64,000 nucleotides of DNA from assembly GCF_013307435.2 (NCBI RefSeq), contig NZ_CP102845.1:3656001-3720000 (forward strand), in the 5' to 3' direction. A program made the position numbers and the translations under genes. The notes beneath the pieces are model-generated. The model saw only the letters and a program-made list of their open reading frames with translations, did not search any database and was not told the DNA's origin. This DNA comes from Microvirga terrae. Its GTDB lineage: Bacteria; Pseudomonadota; Alphaproteobacteria; Rhizobiales; Beijerinckiaceae. This document shows positions 51,919 through 61,373 of this stretch, in pieces (positions within the stretch are counted from its first letter, which is position 1; each line of letters opens with the position of its first letter).

Positions 51919-53265
51919 TCACCGGGCCTTCAGCAGGTCCGCCACGTCGAGCAGGACGAACTCGTTGTCGTCCTGCCGGGTGGGCTCGCGGCTCGACGAG
52001 AACGGCAGGTTGTTGTCGTTGCCCACGACGATGTGCCGCTCGTCGACCACGTCCACGTTCTCGATGGTGAAGAACGGGAAGGTCAGCATGGTGTCGTTGA
52101 GGGGCTTTCTCGCCTTCTTGTCCGGATCGGCGATCTGCATGAGATCGGTGGTGCCGATCTTGCGGACCGGGCCGTTCACGGTGGCGTCCGACAGCTCGAT
52201 CTTCACGATGCGCTTGAACTTCGCCGGCTCCTGGAAGCAGTCGGGACGCTTCTCGCCCTGCGGGCAGGCCCTATCGGCCGTGCCTTCGCCGTTGTCGCGC
52301 TCGATGACGAGGCCCGTGGTGCCGTCGATCATGTTGAAGTCGCCGATCGCGAGACCATTCTGGTCGAGCACGTATTTCCAGTGCCGGCCGGTCCACTTCT
52401 CGCCCGCCACGTCGAATTCGAGGATGCGCAGGTATTCGCGCCCGTCGATGGTCTCCCACTGCTTCTTGTCGGCATCCCACACGGGACCTTCGAGAAGCGC
52501 GTAGAGGAACTGGCCGTCCTTCGAGGCCGCCATCCCCTCGTAGCCCTTCGAGCGGCGCACGTTGAAGCTGACGGTCGCGTTGGGAGCCGCAGGTGTCGTC
52601 ACGGCATAATGATCGGGCGAGCGCGCCGGCTTGCCGTCGACCAGCGTCTCGTAGACGGCCTGGACCTTGCCGGAGCGGTCGGCCTTGATCAGATAGGGGC
52701 CGAACTCGTCGCCGATCCAGATCGTGTCGCCGATGGGCTGGAAGCTTTCGGTGTCGAAATCGGAGCCCGTCAGATAGCGCTTCTCCGTCGCCTCGTTGGC
52801 GATGCGGAATGGCACCTTCCTGTCGGGATCGTGCAGGAACACGGTCTCGAGACGCTCGACCGAGCCCTTGGTCCAGTCGATCCGGTGGCGGTTGAGATAG
52901 AGCATGGAATCCGGCGACGTGGCCCTGGAGCCGAAGCCGTTATCCGTGATGACCCAGAACGTGCCGTCGCCGTTCGACTTGATGCCGGAATGGCCCTGGA
53001 GCGGCTGTCCGCGGAACGGCAGCTTCACGCCGGTCGGGCGATCGCCCGAGGTGCCCTCGATGGATCCGAGCGCCTCGACGCGCTTGCCCGCAGTGAACTT
53101 GCCCGAGACCTTCAGATCGGCCGGGGCATCCGCCGGAGCGTCGACGAAGCTCAGGGCGGGCAGGATGGCATGGCCGGCGAGAACAGCCGGAAATTGCTGC
53201 TGCGCATGGGCGCTTGTGCCGAGCAGCACGGCCAGCGGCAGGGCCGCGAGAAGACGGACGGACAT
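51919..53265 (-). CDS. Secreted esterase-like phytase family protein
   Basis: The 448-residue protein has a signal peptide (VRLLAALPLAVLLGTSAHA). The Phytase-like domain (PF13449) spans most of the mature part, with motifs LQGHSGIKSNGDGTFWVITDNGFGSR, FQPIGDTIWIGDEFGPYLI and YEGMAASKDGQFLYALLEG. It is predicted to fold as a beta-propeller and act in the periplasm or outside the cell; enzymatic activity of this family is poorly defined. It is a single transcript, divergent from the chemotaxis receptor. Confidence 0.9.
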   Translation of the reverse strand: MSVRLLAALPLAVLLGTSAHAQQQFPAVLAGHAILPALSFVDAPADAPADLKVSGKFTAGKRVEALGSIEGTSGDRPTGVKLPFRGQPLQGHSGIKSNGDGTFWVITDNGFGSRATSPDSMLYLNRHRIDWTKGSVERLETVFLHDPDRKVPFRIANEATEKRYLTGSDFDTESFQPIGDTIWIGDEFGPYLIKADRSGKVQAVYETLVDGKPARSPDHYAVTTPAAPNATVSFNVRRSKGYEGMAASKDGQFLYALLEGPVWDADKKQWETIDGREYLRILEFDVAGEKWTGRHWKYVLDQNGLAIGDFNMIDGTTGLVIERDNGEGTADRACPQGEKRPDCFQEPAKFKRIVKIELSDATVNGPVRKIGTTDLMQIADPDKKARKPLNDTMLTFPFFTIENVDVVDERHIVVGNDNNLPFSSSREPTRQDDNEFVLLDVADLLKAR

Positions 53266-53488
53266 GGTGAGAACCTCGTTGGCTTGTTCGAGCGAGGCTG
53301 CTCATGCAGGAGCCGCATGTCTGCCCGTTAACACTTCGGCGACAGGTTCATGACGCCGGGATGTCGTCCCGGCTTCCTGCCGAAGCGGAATGTCCTGATT
53401 CGTCGGGTGGCCGATCGTGTTCTGCGTCGACCCGGTGTCGGAAATTGCGTCATGGATCCGTCAAACACGGTTAACCGGATGTTTCACA

Positions 53489-55228
53489 ATGCGTGAAATA
53501 TTGTCCTGCGAGGGCAAATTATTCTCACGGGGCAGAACGGTGTCATTGTCACTACGATCCGGGTCCATCAGGACCAAGCTATTTCTCAATTTCGGCGTTC
53601 TGGCGCTGCTGATCGTCTGCGCGGTCGGCGGCGGCTGGTTCGGAACGCAGTCGATGCACGATTCCATCGGCAGGATCTATGCGGACCGCGTGGTCCCCTT
53701 GCGGGACCTGAAGGTCGTGGCCGATCTCTACGCGGTGAACATCGTGGACACCTCGCACAAGGTGCGCAACGACAACATGGGATGGGCCGATGCCCTGAAG
53801 GGCGTCGAGGTCGCGAAGACGGACATCGCCAAGCACTGGGCCGCCTACAAGGCGGCGGTCGACGATCCGGCCGAGAAGAAGGCGGCCCAGGACGCCGAGG
53901 CGCTGATGAGGAAAGCCGATGCCGCGGTCGAGAAGCTCGTCGGGTTCCTCAAGGAGGAGGACAAGGTCAGCCTGACGTTCTTCACGATGACCGATCTCTA
54001 TGCCGCCATCGATCCCGTGTCAGACGCCATCGGGAAACTGGTGAACGTCCAGCTCGAATCGGCCAAGGCCCGCGCCGATGCGGCGGACGGCCTGTTCGGG
54101 ACCATCGCCATCGCGTTCATGGCGGTCGTTGCCCTCGGCGTGGTCGCGCTCGCGGTGGGAGGCTGGTCGGTCGTCGCCGGCGTGTCCCGCCCGCTGACCC
54201 GCATCACCGAGCAGATGCAGGACCTGGCCGGCGGCAACCTCGCCGTTCAGGTCACGGATGCCCATCGCAGGAACGAGATCGGCACGCTCGCCCGGGTGCT
54301 GCAGGTGTTCAAGGATGCCCTCATCGCAAAGCAGGACGCGGATGCAACCGCGTCGCGCGAGGCGGATGCCCGCATGCGCCGGGCCGAGGTGCTCGACCAG
54401 CTCACCCGCCGCTTCGACGCCACGGTCTCGGCCCTGACGCAGGGGCTGTCCTCAGCGGCCACCGAGATGGAGGCCACCGCCCAGACCATGTCGTCAGGGG
54501 TCGATCAGGCCGCCGATCAGCTGGTCACCGTGTCGTCGGCCGCCCAGCAGACCTCGTCGAACGTGCAGACGGTGGCGGCCGCCACCGAGGAGCTGTCGAT
54601 CTCGATCCGCGAGATCGCCAGCCAGGTCAGCCAGTCCTCGGCCGTGGCCGAGCGCGCCGTGGCCGGCACCCAGCGCACCAGCGCCACCGTCCAGGAGCTC
54701 GCCGCCTCGGCCGAGAAGATCGGCAACGTGGTGCAGCTGATCAACACGATTGCAGGCCAGACCAACCTGCTGGCGCTCAACGCCACCATCGAGGCGGCCC
54801 GGGCCGGCGAGGCCGGCAAGGGCTTTGCCGTGGTGGCGAGCGAGGTCAAGGACCTGGCCACGCAGACCGCCCGGGCCACCGAGGAGATCTCGCAGCAGAT
54901 CGCCTCGGTCCAGCAGGCGACCGGCCAGACGGTAACGGCGATCCAGGAGATCGCCCGCACCATCACCGAGATGAGCCAGATCTCGACCTCGATCGCCGCT
55001 GCCATGGAGGAGCAGGGCGCCGCGACCGCCGAGATCGCCCGCAACGTTCAGGAAGCGGCGCGGGGCACCGAGCAGGTCACCGGCAACATCGTGGGCGTGC
55101 AGCACGCCGCCCAGGAGAACGGCGCCGCGGCCTCGCAAGTGCTGGGCGTGGCGCAGGAACTCGCCCGTCACTCGGAAGACCTCGGCCGCGAGGTGTCCAG
55201 CTTCCTGCACGACGTCAAGGCGGCCTGA
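53489..55228 (+). CDS. Methyl-accepting chemotaxis protein
   Basis: The 579-residue receptor has a first membrane helix near [20 protein letters not shown], a four-helix-bundle periplasmic sensor (about 55-200) and a second helix ([20 protein letters not shown]). A HAMP domain (about 230-285) and a long methyl-accepting signalling domain follow. The hairpin tip is [21 protein letters not shown] followed by [19 protein letters not shown]. The start is ambiguous: ATG (MREIL) is given, but the upstream stretch is AT-rich and a GTG at 53540 (VSLSLRSGS) could be the true start. A terminator follows. Confidence 0.92.
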   Translation: MREILSCEGKLFSRGRTVSLSLRSGSIRTKLFLNFGVLALLIVCAVGGGWFGTQSMHDSIGRIYADRVVPLRDLKVVADLYAVNIVDTSHKVRNDNMGWADALKGVEVAKTDIAKHWAAYKAAVDDPAEKKAAQDAEALMRKADAAVEKLVGFLKEEDKVSLTFFTMTDLYAAIDPVSDAIGKLVNVQLESAKARADAADGLFGTIAIAFMAVVALGVVALAVGGWSVVAGVSRPLTRITEQMQDLAGGNLAVQVTDAHRRNEIGTLARVLQVFKDALIAKQDADATASREADARMRRAEVLDQLTRRFDATVSALTQGLSSAATEMEATAQTMSSGVDQAADQLVTVSSAAQQTSSNVQTVAAATEELSISIREIASQVSQSSAVAERAVAGTQRTSATVQELAASAEKIGNVVQLINTIAGQTNLLALNATIEAARAGEAGKGFAVVASEVKDLATQTARATEEISQQIASVQQATGQTVTAIQEIARTITEMSQISTSIAAAMEEQGAATAEIARNVQEAARGTEQVTGNIVGVQHAAQENGAAASQVLGVAQELARHSEDLGREVSSFLHDVKAA

Positions 55229-55255
55229 GCCTGAAGTCGGCACGGCCTGAACAGG

Positions 55256-55300
55256 ATGGGCCCGGGACGCTTTTCCAGCGTCCCGGGCCCATTGTTTTTT
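55256..55300 (+). terminator. Strong intrinsic terminator after the chemotaxis receptor gene
   Basis: A 16-bp perfect stem (ATGGGCCCGGGACGCT/AGCGTCCCGGGCCCAT) with a 5-base loop runs into TGTTTTTT. Confidence 0.92.
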
Positions 55301-55333
55301 CACCATGTGCCGCCCGTGCGCGCGGGCATGATC

Positions 55334-56209
55334 TCAGGCAGCCTTCAGGAGACCCTTGTCGTGAGCGAAGGCCCAGTAGAGCTCGCGCGCCCGGCGGTAG
55401 AACGGGCCGGGCTGGAGATCGCGACTGTCGATGCGCAGCACCGGCATCACCTTCGAGTAGTTGCCCGAAATGAAGATCTCGTCGGCGCTGGCGAAATCCT
55501 CGTAGCGCAGCGTGCCTTCGACCACCTGCGCACCGTCGTCGCGCAGGAGCTGGATCACGCGCTGGCGGGTGATGCCGTTCAGGAACGTGCCGTTCGGATA
55601 CGGCGTATAGACCACCCCGTCCTTGGCCATGAACACGTTGGACGTGCCAGTCTCGGCGATGTTGCCGAGGGCGTCGCACACGAGGGCGTTGTCGAAGCCC
55701 TTCTCCTTGGCCTCGCGCAGCACGCGCGCGTTGTTGGGGTAGAGCGCGCCGGCCTTCGCGTCGGTCGGCATCGACTCGAGGGTCGGCCTGCGGAAGCTCG
55801 ATTTCATCACCGAGAGCCCGCCCGGCACCGGCATCGGCGCCTCGAAGAGCGAAAGGCAGAACTGGGTCGATTCCGGATCCGGCGCGATGGTGGCCAGGCC
55901 CTCGGCTTCGCCCCAGTACATGGGCTTCACGTAGAGGGCGGTGCCCGGTGCGAACTTCTTCACGCCCTCGCGCACGAGGTCGAGCATGGCATCGACGTCG
56001 ACGGTCGGCTTGAGGCCGATGGTGGGGGCCGAGCGGTTCACGCGCGCGCAATGCCGGTCGAGATCGGGCGCGACACCCTCGAACACCCGTGCCCCGTCGA
56101 ACACGGACGAGCCGAGCCAGGATACGTGCGACCGGGGCCCGATCAGGGGCGGATTGCCCTCATGCCACGCACCGTTGAACCAGTTCCACGTCTGCGAATG
56201 CCAAGCCAC
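55334..56209 (-). CDS. Branched-chain amino acid aminotransferase (class IV)
   Basis: The 291-residue PLP enzyme has class IV motifs. The catalytic Lys lies in P-T-D-A-K-A-G-A-L-Y. The GNIAETGTSNVF motif holds the conserved Glu that contacts the PLP pyridine nitrogen. The phosphate-binding G-I-T-R-Q-R-V segment is present. It probably transaminates branched-chain or related 2-oxo acids in the cytoplasm. I take the GTG at VAWHSQ because AAAGGA lies nine bases ahead. An in-frame TTG three codons upstream is possible. The gene is convergent with the receptor transcript, and a HAD gene lies on the other side. Confidence 0.88.
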   Translation of the reverse strand: MAWHSQTWNWFNGAWHEGNPPLIGPRSHVSWLGSSVFDGARVFEGVAPDLDRHCARVNRSAPTIGLKPTVDVDAMLDLVREGVKKFAPGTALYVKPMYWGEAEGLATIAPDPESTQFCLSLFEAPMPVPGGLSVMKSSFRRPTLESMPTDAKAGALYPNNARVLREAKEKGFDNALVCDALGNIAETGTSNVFMAKDGVVYTPYPNGTFLNGITRQRVIQLLRDDGAQVVEGTLRYEDFASADEIFISGNYSKVMPVLRIDSRDLQPGPFYRRARELYWAFAHDKGLLKAA

Positions 56210-56378
56210 TTGTCTCAATCCTTTTAGGTCAGAAAGCCTGCCGCATCGAATCCCTTGCGGAGGTTCCCGTCAATCGTTCCTTCGGCCATAGGGACATCAA
56301 GACTTGTGATGGATTTCATGAGGAGGACTGATCATTGGTCGGATTGCCATCGGGCGCGGCCGGTGCAACCCTTGCGTC

Positions 56379-57053
56379 ATGTCCCCGACGATCCTCCCGC
56401 CCGCCGCCAAGGCCGTCATCTTCGACGCTTACGGAACCCTGTTCGACGTGCATTCGGCCGTCGCCCGCCATTCCGCCGCGATCGGACCGGACGCGACGCG
56501 CTTCTCCGAGATCTGGCGCGCCAAGCAGCTCGAATATTCCTGGGTGCTGTCGCTGGCCCGACGCTACGAGCCTTTCTGGACCCTGACCGAGGCGGCGCTC
56601 GACTATGCCTTTGCGTGCTTTCCCCAGGTCGACCGGTCGCTCAGGCCGCTCCTGCTGGACGCCTATCGCCGTCTCGATGCCTATCCCGACGCCCGGGACA
56701 CGCTCCGTGCTCTGCGCGGCCGCGGTCTCAGGACCGGTATCCTGTCGAACGGGGATCCCGGCATGCTGGACGCGGCCGTTACGTCGGCCGGTCTGACCGG
56801 AGATCTCGACACAGTGCTGTCGGTCGATGCCGCGGGAGTGTTCAAGACCAGCCCGCGCACTTACGATCTCGTCCTTCAGGGCCTGTCGGTGGCCGCCAGC
56901 GAGGTCGTCTTCGTGTCCTCGAACCGCTGGGACATCGCCGGTGCCGCGGCATTCGGTTTTCATGCGGTCTGGGTCAACCGGCTCGGGCTGCCGGACGAGT
57001 ACGTGGAACTCGCGCCGAGCGCAGTGATCGGGTCGCTCGGCGAGCTGGTTTGA
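56379..57053 (+). CDS. Haloacid dehalogenase, type II
   Basis: The 224-residue protein has the HAD type II fold. The nucleophile Asp is in AVIFDAYGTLFDVHS, the cap is typical (IWRAKQLEYSWVLSL), and LSNGD, the Lys in FKTSPRTYD and SSNRWDIAGAAAFGF follow. These match L-2-haloacid dehalogenases, which hydrolyse 2-haloalkanoic acids. The actual substrate is not certain. No dehalogenase transporter or regulator is adjacent. A repeat copy follows directly. Confidence 0.9.
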   Translation: MSPTILPPAAKAVIFDAYGTLFDVHSAVARHSAAIGPDATRFSEIWRAKQLEYSWVLSLARRYEPFWTLTEAALDYAFACFPQVDRSLRPLLLDAYRRLDAYPDARDTLRALRGRGLRTGILSNGDPGMLDAAVTSAGLTGDLDTVLSVDAAGVFKTSPRTYDLVLQGLSVAASEVVFVSSNRWDIAGAAAFGFHAVWVNRLGLPDEYVELAPSAVIGSLGELV

Positions 57054-57058
57054 AACGC

Positions 57059-57148
57059 CGTCATGGCCGGGCCTGTCCCGGCCATCCCAATGAGAAGGGC
57101 GCTTCGCTCCATAAAAGCTGGATCACCGGCACAAGGCCGGTGATGACG
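57059..57148 (+). repeat. Two-hairpin interspersed repeat, copy 17
   Basis: Forward A-spacer-B copy directly after the dehalogenase stop and about 28 bp before the convergent dipeptidase stop. The spacer is the most diverged of the set. Confidence 0.9.
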
Positions 57149-57175
57149 CGTGCGGAGCACAGAGCCTAAAGCGAC

Positions 57176-58558
57176 TTACCTCGCCAATGCCGCCAGGATT
57201 CGCGCCCACGAGCGGGTGCCTTTGTGGAAGCTCTTGAGATCGTATTTCTCGTTCGGCGAGTGGATGCGGTCGTCGTCGAGGCCGAAGCCCACGAAGAGCG
57301 TATCGAGGCCGAGCGTGCGCTTGAAATCACCGCCGACCGGGATCGACCCGCCCATGCCGATGACGATGGGATCCTTCTGCCATTCGTCGTGCAGCGCCGA
57401 CTTCGCCGCCGTGATGGCCGGGAAATCGTGCGGCAGGGCGAGAGCGCGCGAGCCCTTGTGCTTGATGAACTCCACCGAGCAGTCGGACGGGATGCGCTCC
57501 CGCACGAAGGCCTGGAAATTCTCGGAGATCAGGGCCGGGTCCTGGTCGCCCACGAGGCGGAACGAGACCTTGCAGCGGGCTTCCGACGCGATCACCGTCT
57601 TGGTGCCCTCGCCCGTATACCCGCCGATGATTCCGTTCACGTCGCAGGTCGGGCGCGACTGGATCTGCTCGATGAGCATGCGGCCCGTCTCGCCGGCGGA
57701 ATGCTTCAGGCCGACCTGGCCGAGGAACTCCTCCTCGGTGAGGTTGAGGCCCTTCCACTGCTCGAGCACCTGCGTGGGCGTTTCCGGCACGCCCTCGTAG
57801 AAATCGGGAATCGTGATGCGGCCGTTGTCGTCGTGAATGGCCGCGATGATCTTGGAGAGCACATGGATCGGGTTGCGCGCCGCGCCGCCGAACGAGCCGG
57901 AATGCAGATCGCGGTCCGCGCAGCGCACGATCACTTCCTCGTAGACCATGCCGCGCAGGGACGACGTGATGGCGGGCGTATCCTGGTCCCACATGCCCGT
58001 GTCGCAGACGAGCGCCACGTCGGCCTTCAGCTCGTCCTTGTTGGCCACGATGAACTCGGGCAGGAACTTGGAGCCGTCCTCCTCCGCGCCCTCGACGAGG
58101 AACGTGACGGTGATCGGCAGCGAACCGGTCACGGCCTTCCAGGCCCGGCACGCTTCGACGAAGGTCATCACCTGGCCCTTGTCGTCGGCCGAGCCGCGGG
58201 CGCTGATGGCCTTGCGGCCGTCGGGAAGCGTGATGATACGCGGCTCGAAGGGCGGCCTCTCCCAGAGGTCCAGCGGATCAACCGGCTGCACGTCGTAATG
58301 GCCGTAGAAGAGCACGTGCAGTTTCCCCTCCCCGCCCGCATGGCCGAGCACCACCGGATGGCCGCCGGTCTCGCGCAGGGAGGCTTCGACGCCGAGGCCC
58401 TTCAGTTCGTCGACGAGCCACTGGCCGGCTTTGCGGCAATGGTCCTTGTAGGCCGGATCGGTGGAGATGGACGGCACTTTCAGCCACTGGAACAGGCGGT
58501 CGAGCGACGCGTCGAGATCGGAATCGATACGCTGCAGAACTTGGTCGAGCTGGGACAT
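57176..58558 (-). CDS. M20 family dipeptidase
   Basis: The 460-residue metallopeptidase has the M20 zinc site: His and Asp in LFYGHYDVQPVDPLDLW, bridging Asp in GSADDKGQ and Glu pair in EGAEEDGS, followed by a dimerisation lid domain and a C-terminal His region (H in the F-H-K-G-T-R segment). It likely cleaves small peptides. I start at MSQLDQVL; an upstream frame adds 16 residues with no better signal. The GNAT gene on the same strand reads toward it from 85 bp away. Confidence 0.9.
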   Translation of the reverse strand: MSQLDQVLQRIDSDLDASLDRLFQWLKVPSISTDPAYKDHCRKAGQWLVDELKGLGVEASLRETGGHPVVLGHAGGEGKLHVLFYGHYDVQPVDPLDLWERPPFEPRIITLPDGRKAISARGSADDKGQVMTFVEACRAWKAVTGSLPITVTFLVEGAEEDGSKFLPEFIVANKDELKADVALVCDTGMWDQDTPAITSSLRGMVYEEVIVRCADRDLHSGSFGGAARNPIHVLSKIIAAIHDDNGRITIPDFYEGVPETPTQVLEQWKGLNLTEEEFLGQVGLKHSAGETGRMLIEQIQSRPTCDVNGIIGGYTGEGTKTVIASEARCKVSFRLVGDQDPALISENFQAFVRERIPSDCSVEFIKHKGSRALALPHDFPAITAAKSALHDEWQKDPIVIGMGGSIPVGGDFKRTLGLDTLFVGFGLDDDRIHSPNEKYDLKSFHKGTRSWARILAALAR

Positions 58559-58643
58559 GGAAAACATCTGCCTTGGTGACGGGGTCGCCCCAAGACGTAC
58601 TCTCATCCCCCGGGTGATCGCAAGTACGGGTTGCCGGTCTGAA

Positions 58644-59102
58644 TCAGGAGACGAGCGGCTTCGTCATGTAGACCCGGCGGAAGCCCTTCTCCTGTGCGCG
58701 ATGGGTTTCGACGAATCCCAGGCGCTCGTAGAGACGGATGTTCTCGCTCATCGCCTCGTTCGTGTAGAGCCGAACAGCTTTCAATCCCCGTTCGATGGCG
58801 AGCCTCTCGGCAAAGGCGATCAGCAGACGTCCGTACCCGCGCCCCTGCGCGTCCGGACTGACCGCCACATTGTCGAGAAGCATGGTGTCCGGTTCCGGAA
58901 TCAGAACGAGCACCCCAAGAATCCTGCCCTCGCCGACGAGGACATGGACCGACCGCGTCTCGATCAGGGCGGAATAATCGTCGCTCATCGGGCCGGGCTT
59001 CTGCCCGATGAGCGGGATATAGCCCGCATAGGTGGACTGGACGATCGCCTCGACATCGGCGAGATCCCTAGGCACCGCGAGGCGAATGATCTGCGTCGTC
59101 AT
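58644..59102 (-). CDS. GNAT family N-acetyltransferase
   Basis: The 152-residue protein has the acetyl-CoA loop LDNVAVSPDAQGRGYGRLL (residues about 76-95) and VRLYTNEAMSENIRLYERLGF, typical of GNAT motifs A and B. The acceptor is unknown. It lies 23 bp after the HerA-like gene on the same strand, so the two may be one transcript. Confidence 0.87.
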   Translation of the reverse strand: MTTQIIRLAVPRDLADVEAIVQSTYAGYIPLIGQKPGPMSDDYSALIETRSVHVLVGEGRILGVLVLIPEPDTMLLDNVAVSPDAQGRGYGRLLIAFAERLAIERGLKAVRLYTNEAMSENIRLYERLGFVETHRAQEKGFRRVYMTKPLVS

Positions 59103-59125
59103 GCCAATCGCGACACGAACTGGCG

Positions 59126-60664
59126 TTAGCGTCTCAGCAACCCGCCCAGGGTGCCGCGCACGATGGCGCGTCCGATGGAGCTGCCCTGACGGCCGCCGAT
59201 GGACTTGCCGATCTCGGCCGCGAGATTGCCCACGGTCTGGTTGACGATGGTGCGCGTCACCTCGCGGGTCACGCGCTGCGTCACGGTCATGGATCCCTTG
59301 CGCTGGCCGGTCGTTCCGAAGAGGCCGCCGAGCATGTCCAGGATGCCGCCTCCCCCTTCGGCCGCCTTGGCTTCGGCCGCCGCCTGCTCGGCGCGCTTGG
59401 CGAGCATCTCGTAGGCGGATTCCGGATCGACCGCCTGGTCGTATTTGCCCCGCAAGGGGCTTGAAGCCACGATCTGCTGGCGCTCGGACAACGCGATCGG
59501 CCCGACCTGCGCCATGGGCGGGGCGATCAGCGTGCGCTCCACCATGGACGGCGACCCCTTGCCCTCCAGGGTCGACACCAGGGCTTCGCCGACACCGAGC
59601 TCGGTGATGGCCTTCTCGGTGTCGAAGGCGGGGTTCTGCCGGAACGTTTGCGCCGCAACCCGCACGGCCTTCTGCTCGCGCGGCGTATAGGCGCGCAGCG
59701 CGTGCTGCACCCGGTTGCCGAGCTGTGCGAGGACGCTCTCGGGAACGTCGACCGGGTTCTGCGTGATGAAATACACGCCCACGCCCTTGGAGCGGATCAG
59801 GCGCACGACGCGCTCGACGGTGTCGACGAGGGCCTTCGGGGCATCGTTGAACAGAAGATGCGCCTCGTCGAAGAAGAACACGAGCTTGGGCTGATCGAGG
59901 TCGCCCACCTCCGGCAGCTCCTCGAACAGTTCGGACATCAGCCACAGGAGGAAGGTGGCGTAGAGGCGCGGATTGCTCATGAGCTTGTCGGCCGCCAGGA
60001 TGTTGACGACGCCCCGCCCGTCACGGTCGTGTCGCATCAGGTCCTTGATGTCGAGGGCCGGCTCGCCGAGGAATTCGTCGCCCTGCTGGTTCTCGAGCAC
60101 GAGAAGCTGGCGCTGGATCGTCCCGATGGTGGCTTTCGACACGTTGCCGTAGGTAGTGGTGAGCTCGCCCGCATTGTCGGAGATGAGCTGCAGCAGCGCC
60201 CTTAGATCCTTCAGGTCGAGCAGCAGCAATCCCTGCTCGTCGGCGATGCGGAACGCGATGTTGAGCACGCCCTCCTGAGTGTCGTTGAGGTCGAGGAGGC
60301 GCGAGAGGAGCAGCGGCCCCATCTCGGAGATCGTCGCCCGCACCCGATGCCCCTGCTCGCCGAACAGGTCCCAGAACACGACCGGAAACTTGTCGGGCGC
60401 GTAATCGATGCCGATCTCCTGGGCCCGCTTGACCAGGGGTTCCTTGCCGGTGCCGGGCGCCGCCATGCCGGAGAGATCGCCCTTGATGTCGGCCGCGAAG
60501 ACCGGAACGCCCGCATTGGAGAAGCCTTCCGCCAACACCTGGAGCGAGACGGTCTTGCCCGTGCCGGTGGCGCCCGTGACCAGGCCGTGCCGGTTGGCAA
60601 GCCGCAGCTCCAGATATTCCGGCTTGGTGCTTTTGCCGATGAAGATCTTCCCGTCTTCGAGCAT
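59126..60664 (-). CDS. HerA-like helicase/ATPase (DUF853)
   Basis: The 512-residue protein has a Walker A motif ([11 protein letters not shown]) near residue 30 and a Walker B motif ([12 protein letters not shown]) around residue 258. It is followed by the family-typical F-I-T-Q-N-P-x-D-V-P-E and a C-terminal Ala/Gly-rich tail. It belongs to the DUF853/HerA-FtsK group of hexameric translocases of uncertain role in bacteria. A GGGAGAG site supports the start at MLEDGK. No NurA-like partner is adjacent. The GNAT gene follows. Confidence 0.92.
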   Translation of the reverse strand: MLEDGKIFIGKSTKPEYLELRLANRHGLVTGATGTGKTVSLQVLAEGFSNAGVPVFAADIKGDLSGMAAPGTGKEPLVKRAQEIGIDYAPDKFPVVFWDLFGEQGHRVRATISEMGPLLLSRLLDLNDTQEGVLNIAFRIADEQGLLLLDLKDLRALLQLISDNAGELTTTYGNVSKATIGTIQRQLLVLENQQGDEFLGEPALDIKDLMRHDRDGRGVVNILAADKLMSNPRLYATFLLWLMSELFEELPEVGDLDQPKLVFFFDEAHLLFNDAPKALVDTVERVVRLIRSKGVGVYFITQNPVDVPESVLAQLGNRVQHALRAYTPREQKAVRVAAQTFRQNPAFDTEKAITELGVGEALVSTLEGKGSPSMVERTLIAPPMAQVGPIALSERQQIVASSPLRGKYDQAVDPESAYEMLAKRAEQAAAEAKAAEGGGGILDMLGGLFGTTGQRKGSMTVTQRVTREVTRTIVNQTVGNLAAEIGKSIGGRQGSSIGRAIVRGTLGGLLRR

Positions 60665-60787
60665 CGAGTCTCTCCCGTATCCTCCCAAGGATCTTAGATA
60701 GACCGTGGCGAGTTTCCACTGTCGGGTTTCTTGATTTAATGGTTTAGTTGTGAACTAACGACCCGGTTCCAGTCTCAGGAGAATCAG

Positions 60788-61165
60788 ATGGAAGAACTCA
60801 TCGCTCGCGTGACCCAGAAGACCGGCCTCGACCAGGCGACCGCCCGGAAGGCCATCGGGATCATCCTGGGCTACCTTCAGAAGGAAGGGCCGCAGAACGA
60901 GGTCAACCAGCTGATCGGAGCCCTGCCGGGCGCCCAGGAAGCCATCGAGGAGACGAAGAGCGGCGGCGGCGGCCTCATGGGCATGGTGGGCTCCATGGGC
61001 GGCGGCGTGATGGCGCTCGGCGGCCAGCTCATGGGCGTCGGCGTCTCCATGGGCCAGATGCAGCCCTTGGGCAAGGAACTTTTCGCCTATGGCCGCGAAA
61101 AGGCCGGCGAGGACGTGATGGGCCCCATCGTCGGCTCGATCCCCGGCCTGTCGCAGTTCGTATGA
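60788..61165 (+). CDS. DUF2267-like small protein
   Basis: The 125-residue product begins MEELIARVTQKTGLDQATAR, a helical DUF2267-like segment (about 1-50). A glycine/methionine-rich middle follows (GGGGLMGMVGSMGGGVMALGG), which may be flexible or membrane-associated. A clear AGGAG site precedes the ATG. The gene is divergent from the HerA-like gene. Its function is unknown. Confidence 0.75.
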   Translation: MEELIARVTQKTGLDQATARKAIGIILGYLQKEGPQNEVNQLIGALPGAQEAIEETKSGGGGLMGMVGSMGGGVMALGGQLMGVGVSMGQMQPLGKELFAYGREKAGEDVMGPIVGSIPGLSQFV

Positions 61166-61177
61166 CGCTGCCTCTTC

Positions 61178-61266
61178 GTCATCACCGGCCCTGTGCCGGT
61201 GATGACGACGGACCAGGGCGTAGCGCTCCACATCATCGAGATGGCCGGCACGAGGCCGGCCATGAC
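61178..61266 (-). repeat. Two-hairpin interspersed repeat, copy 18
   Basis: Reverse B-spacer-A copy in which the B hairpin is a full palindrome (GTCATCACCGG...CCGGTGATGAC). It ends about 110 bp before mutA. Confidence 0.9.
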
Positions 61267-61373
61267 AAGGCGGAGGCGACTCCGCATCTTCATCGTCCTT
61301 TTGGGCATTCCCACCACCGTCGCGACCCGGTATCGTCCCGCGAAATTTCCGCCGCTGCCGGACGAGAGCCTCC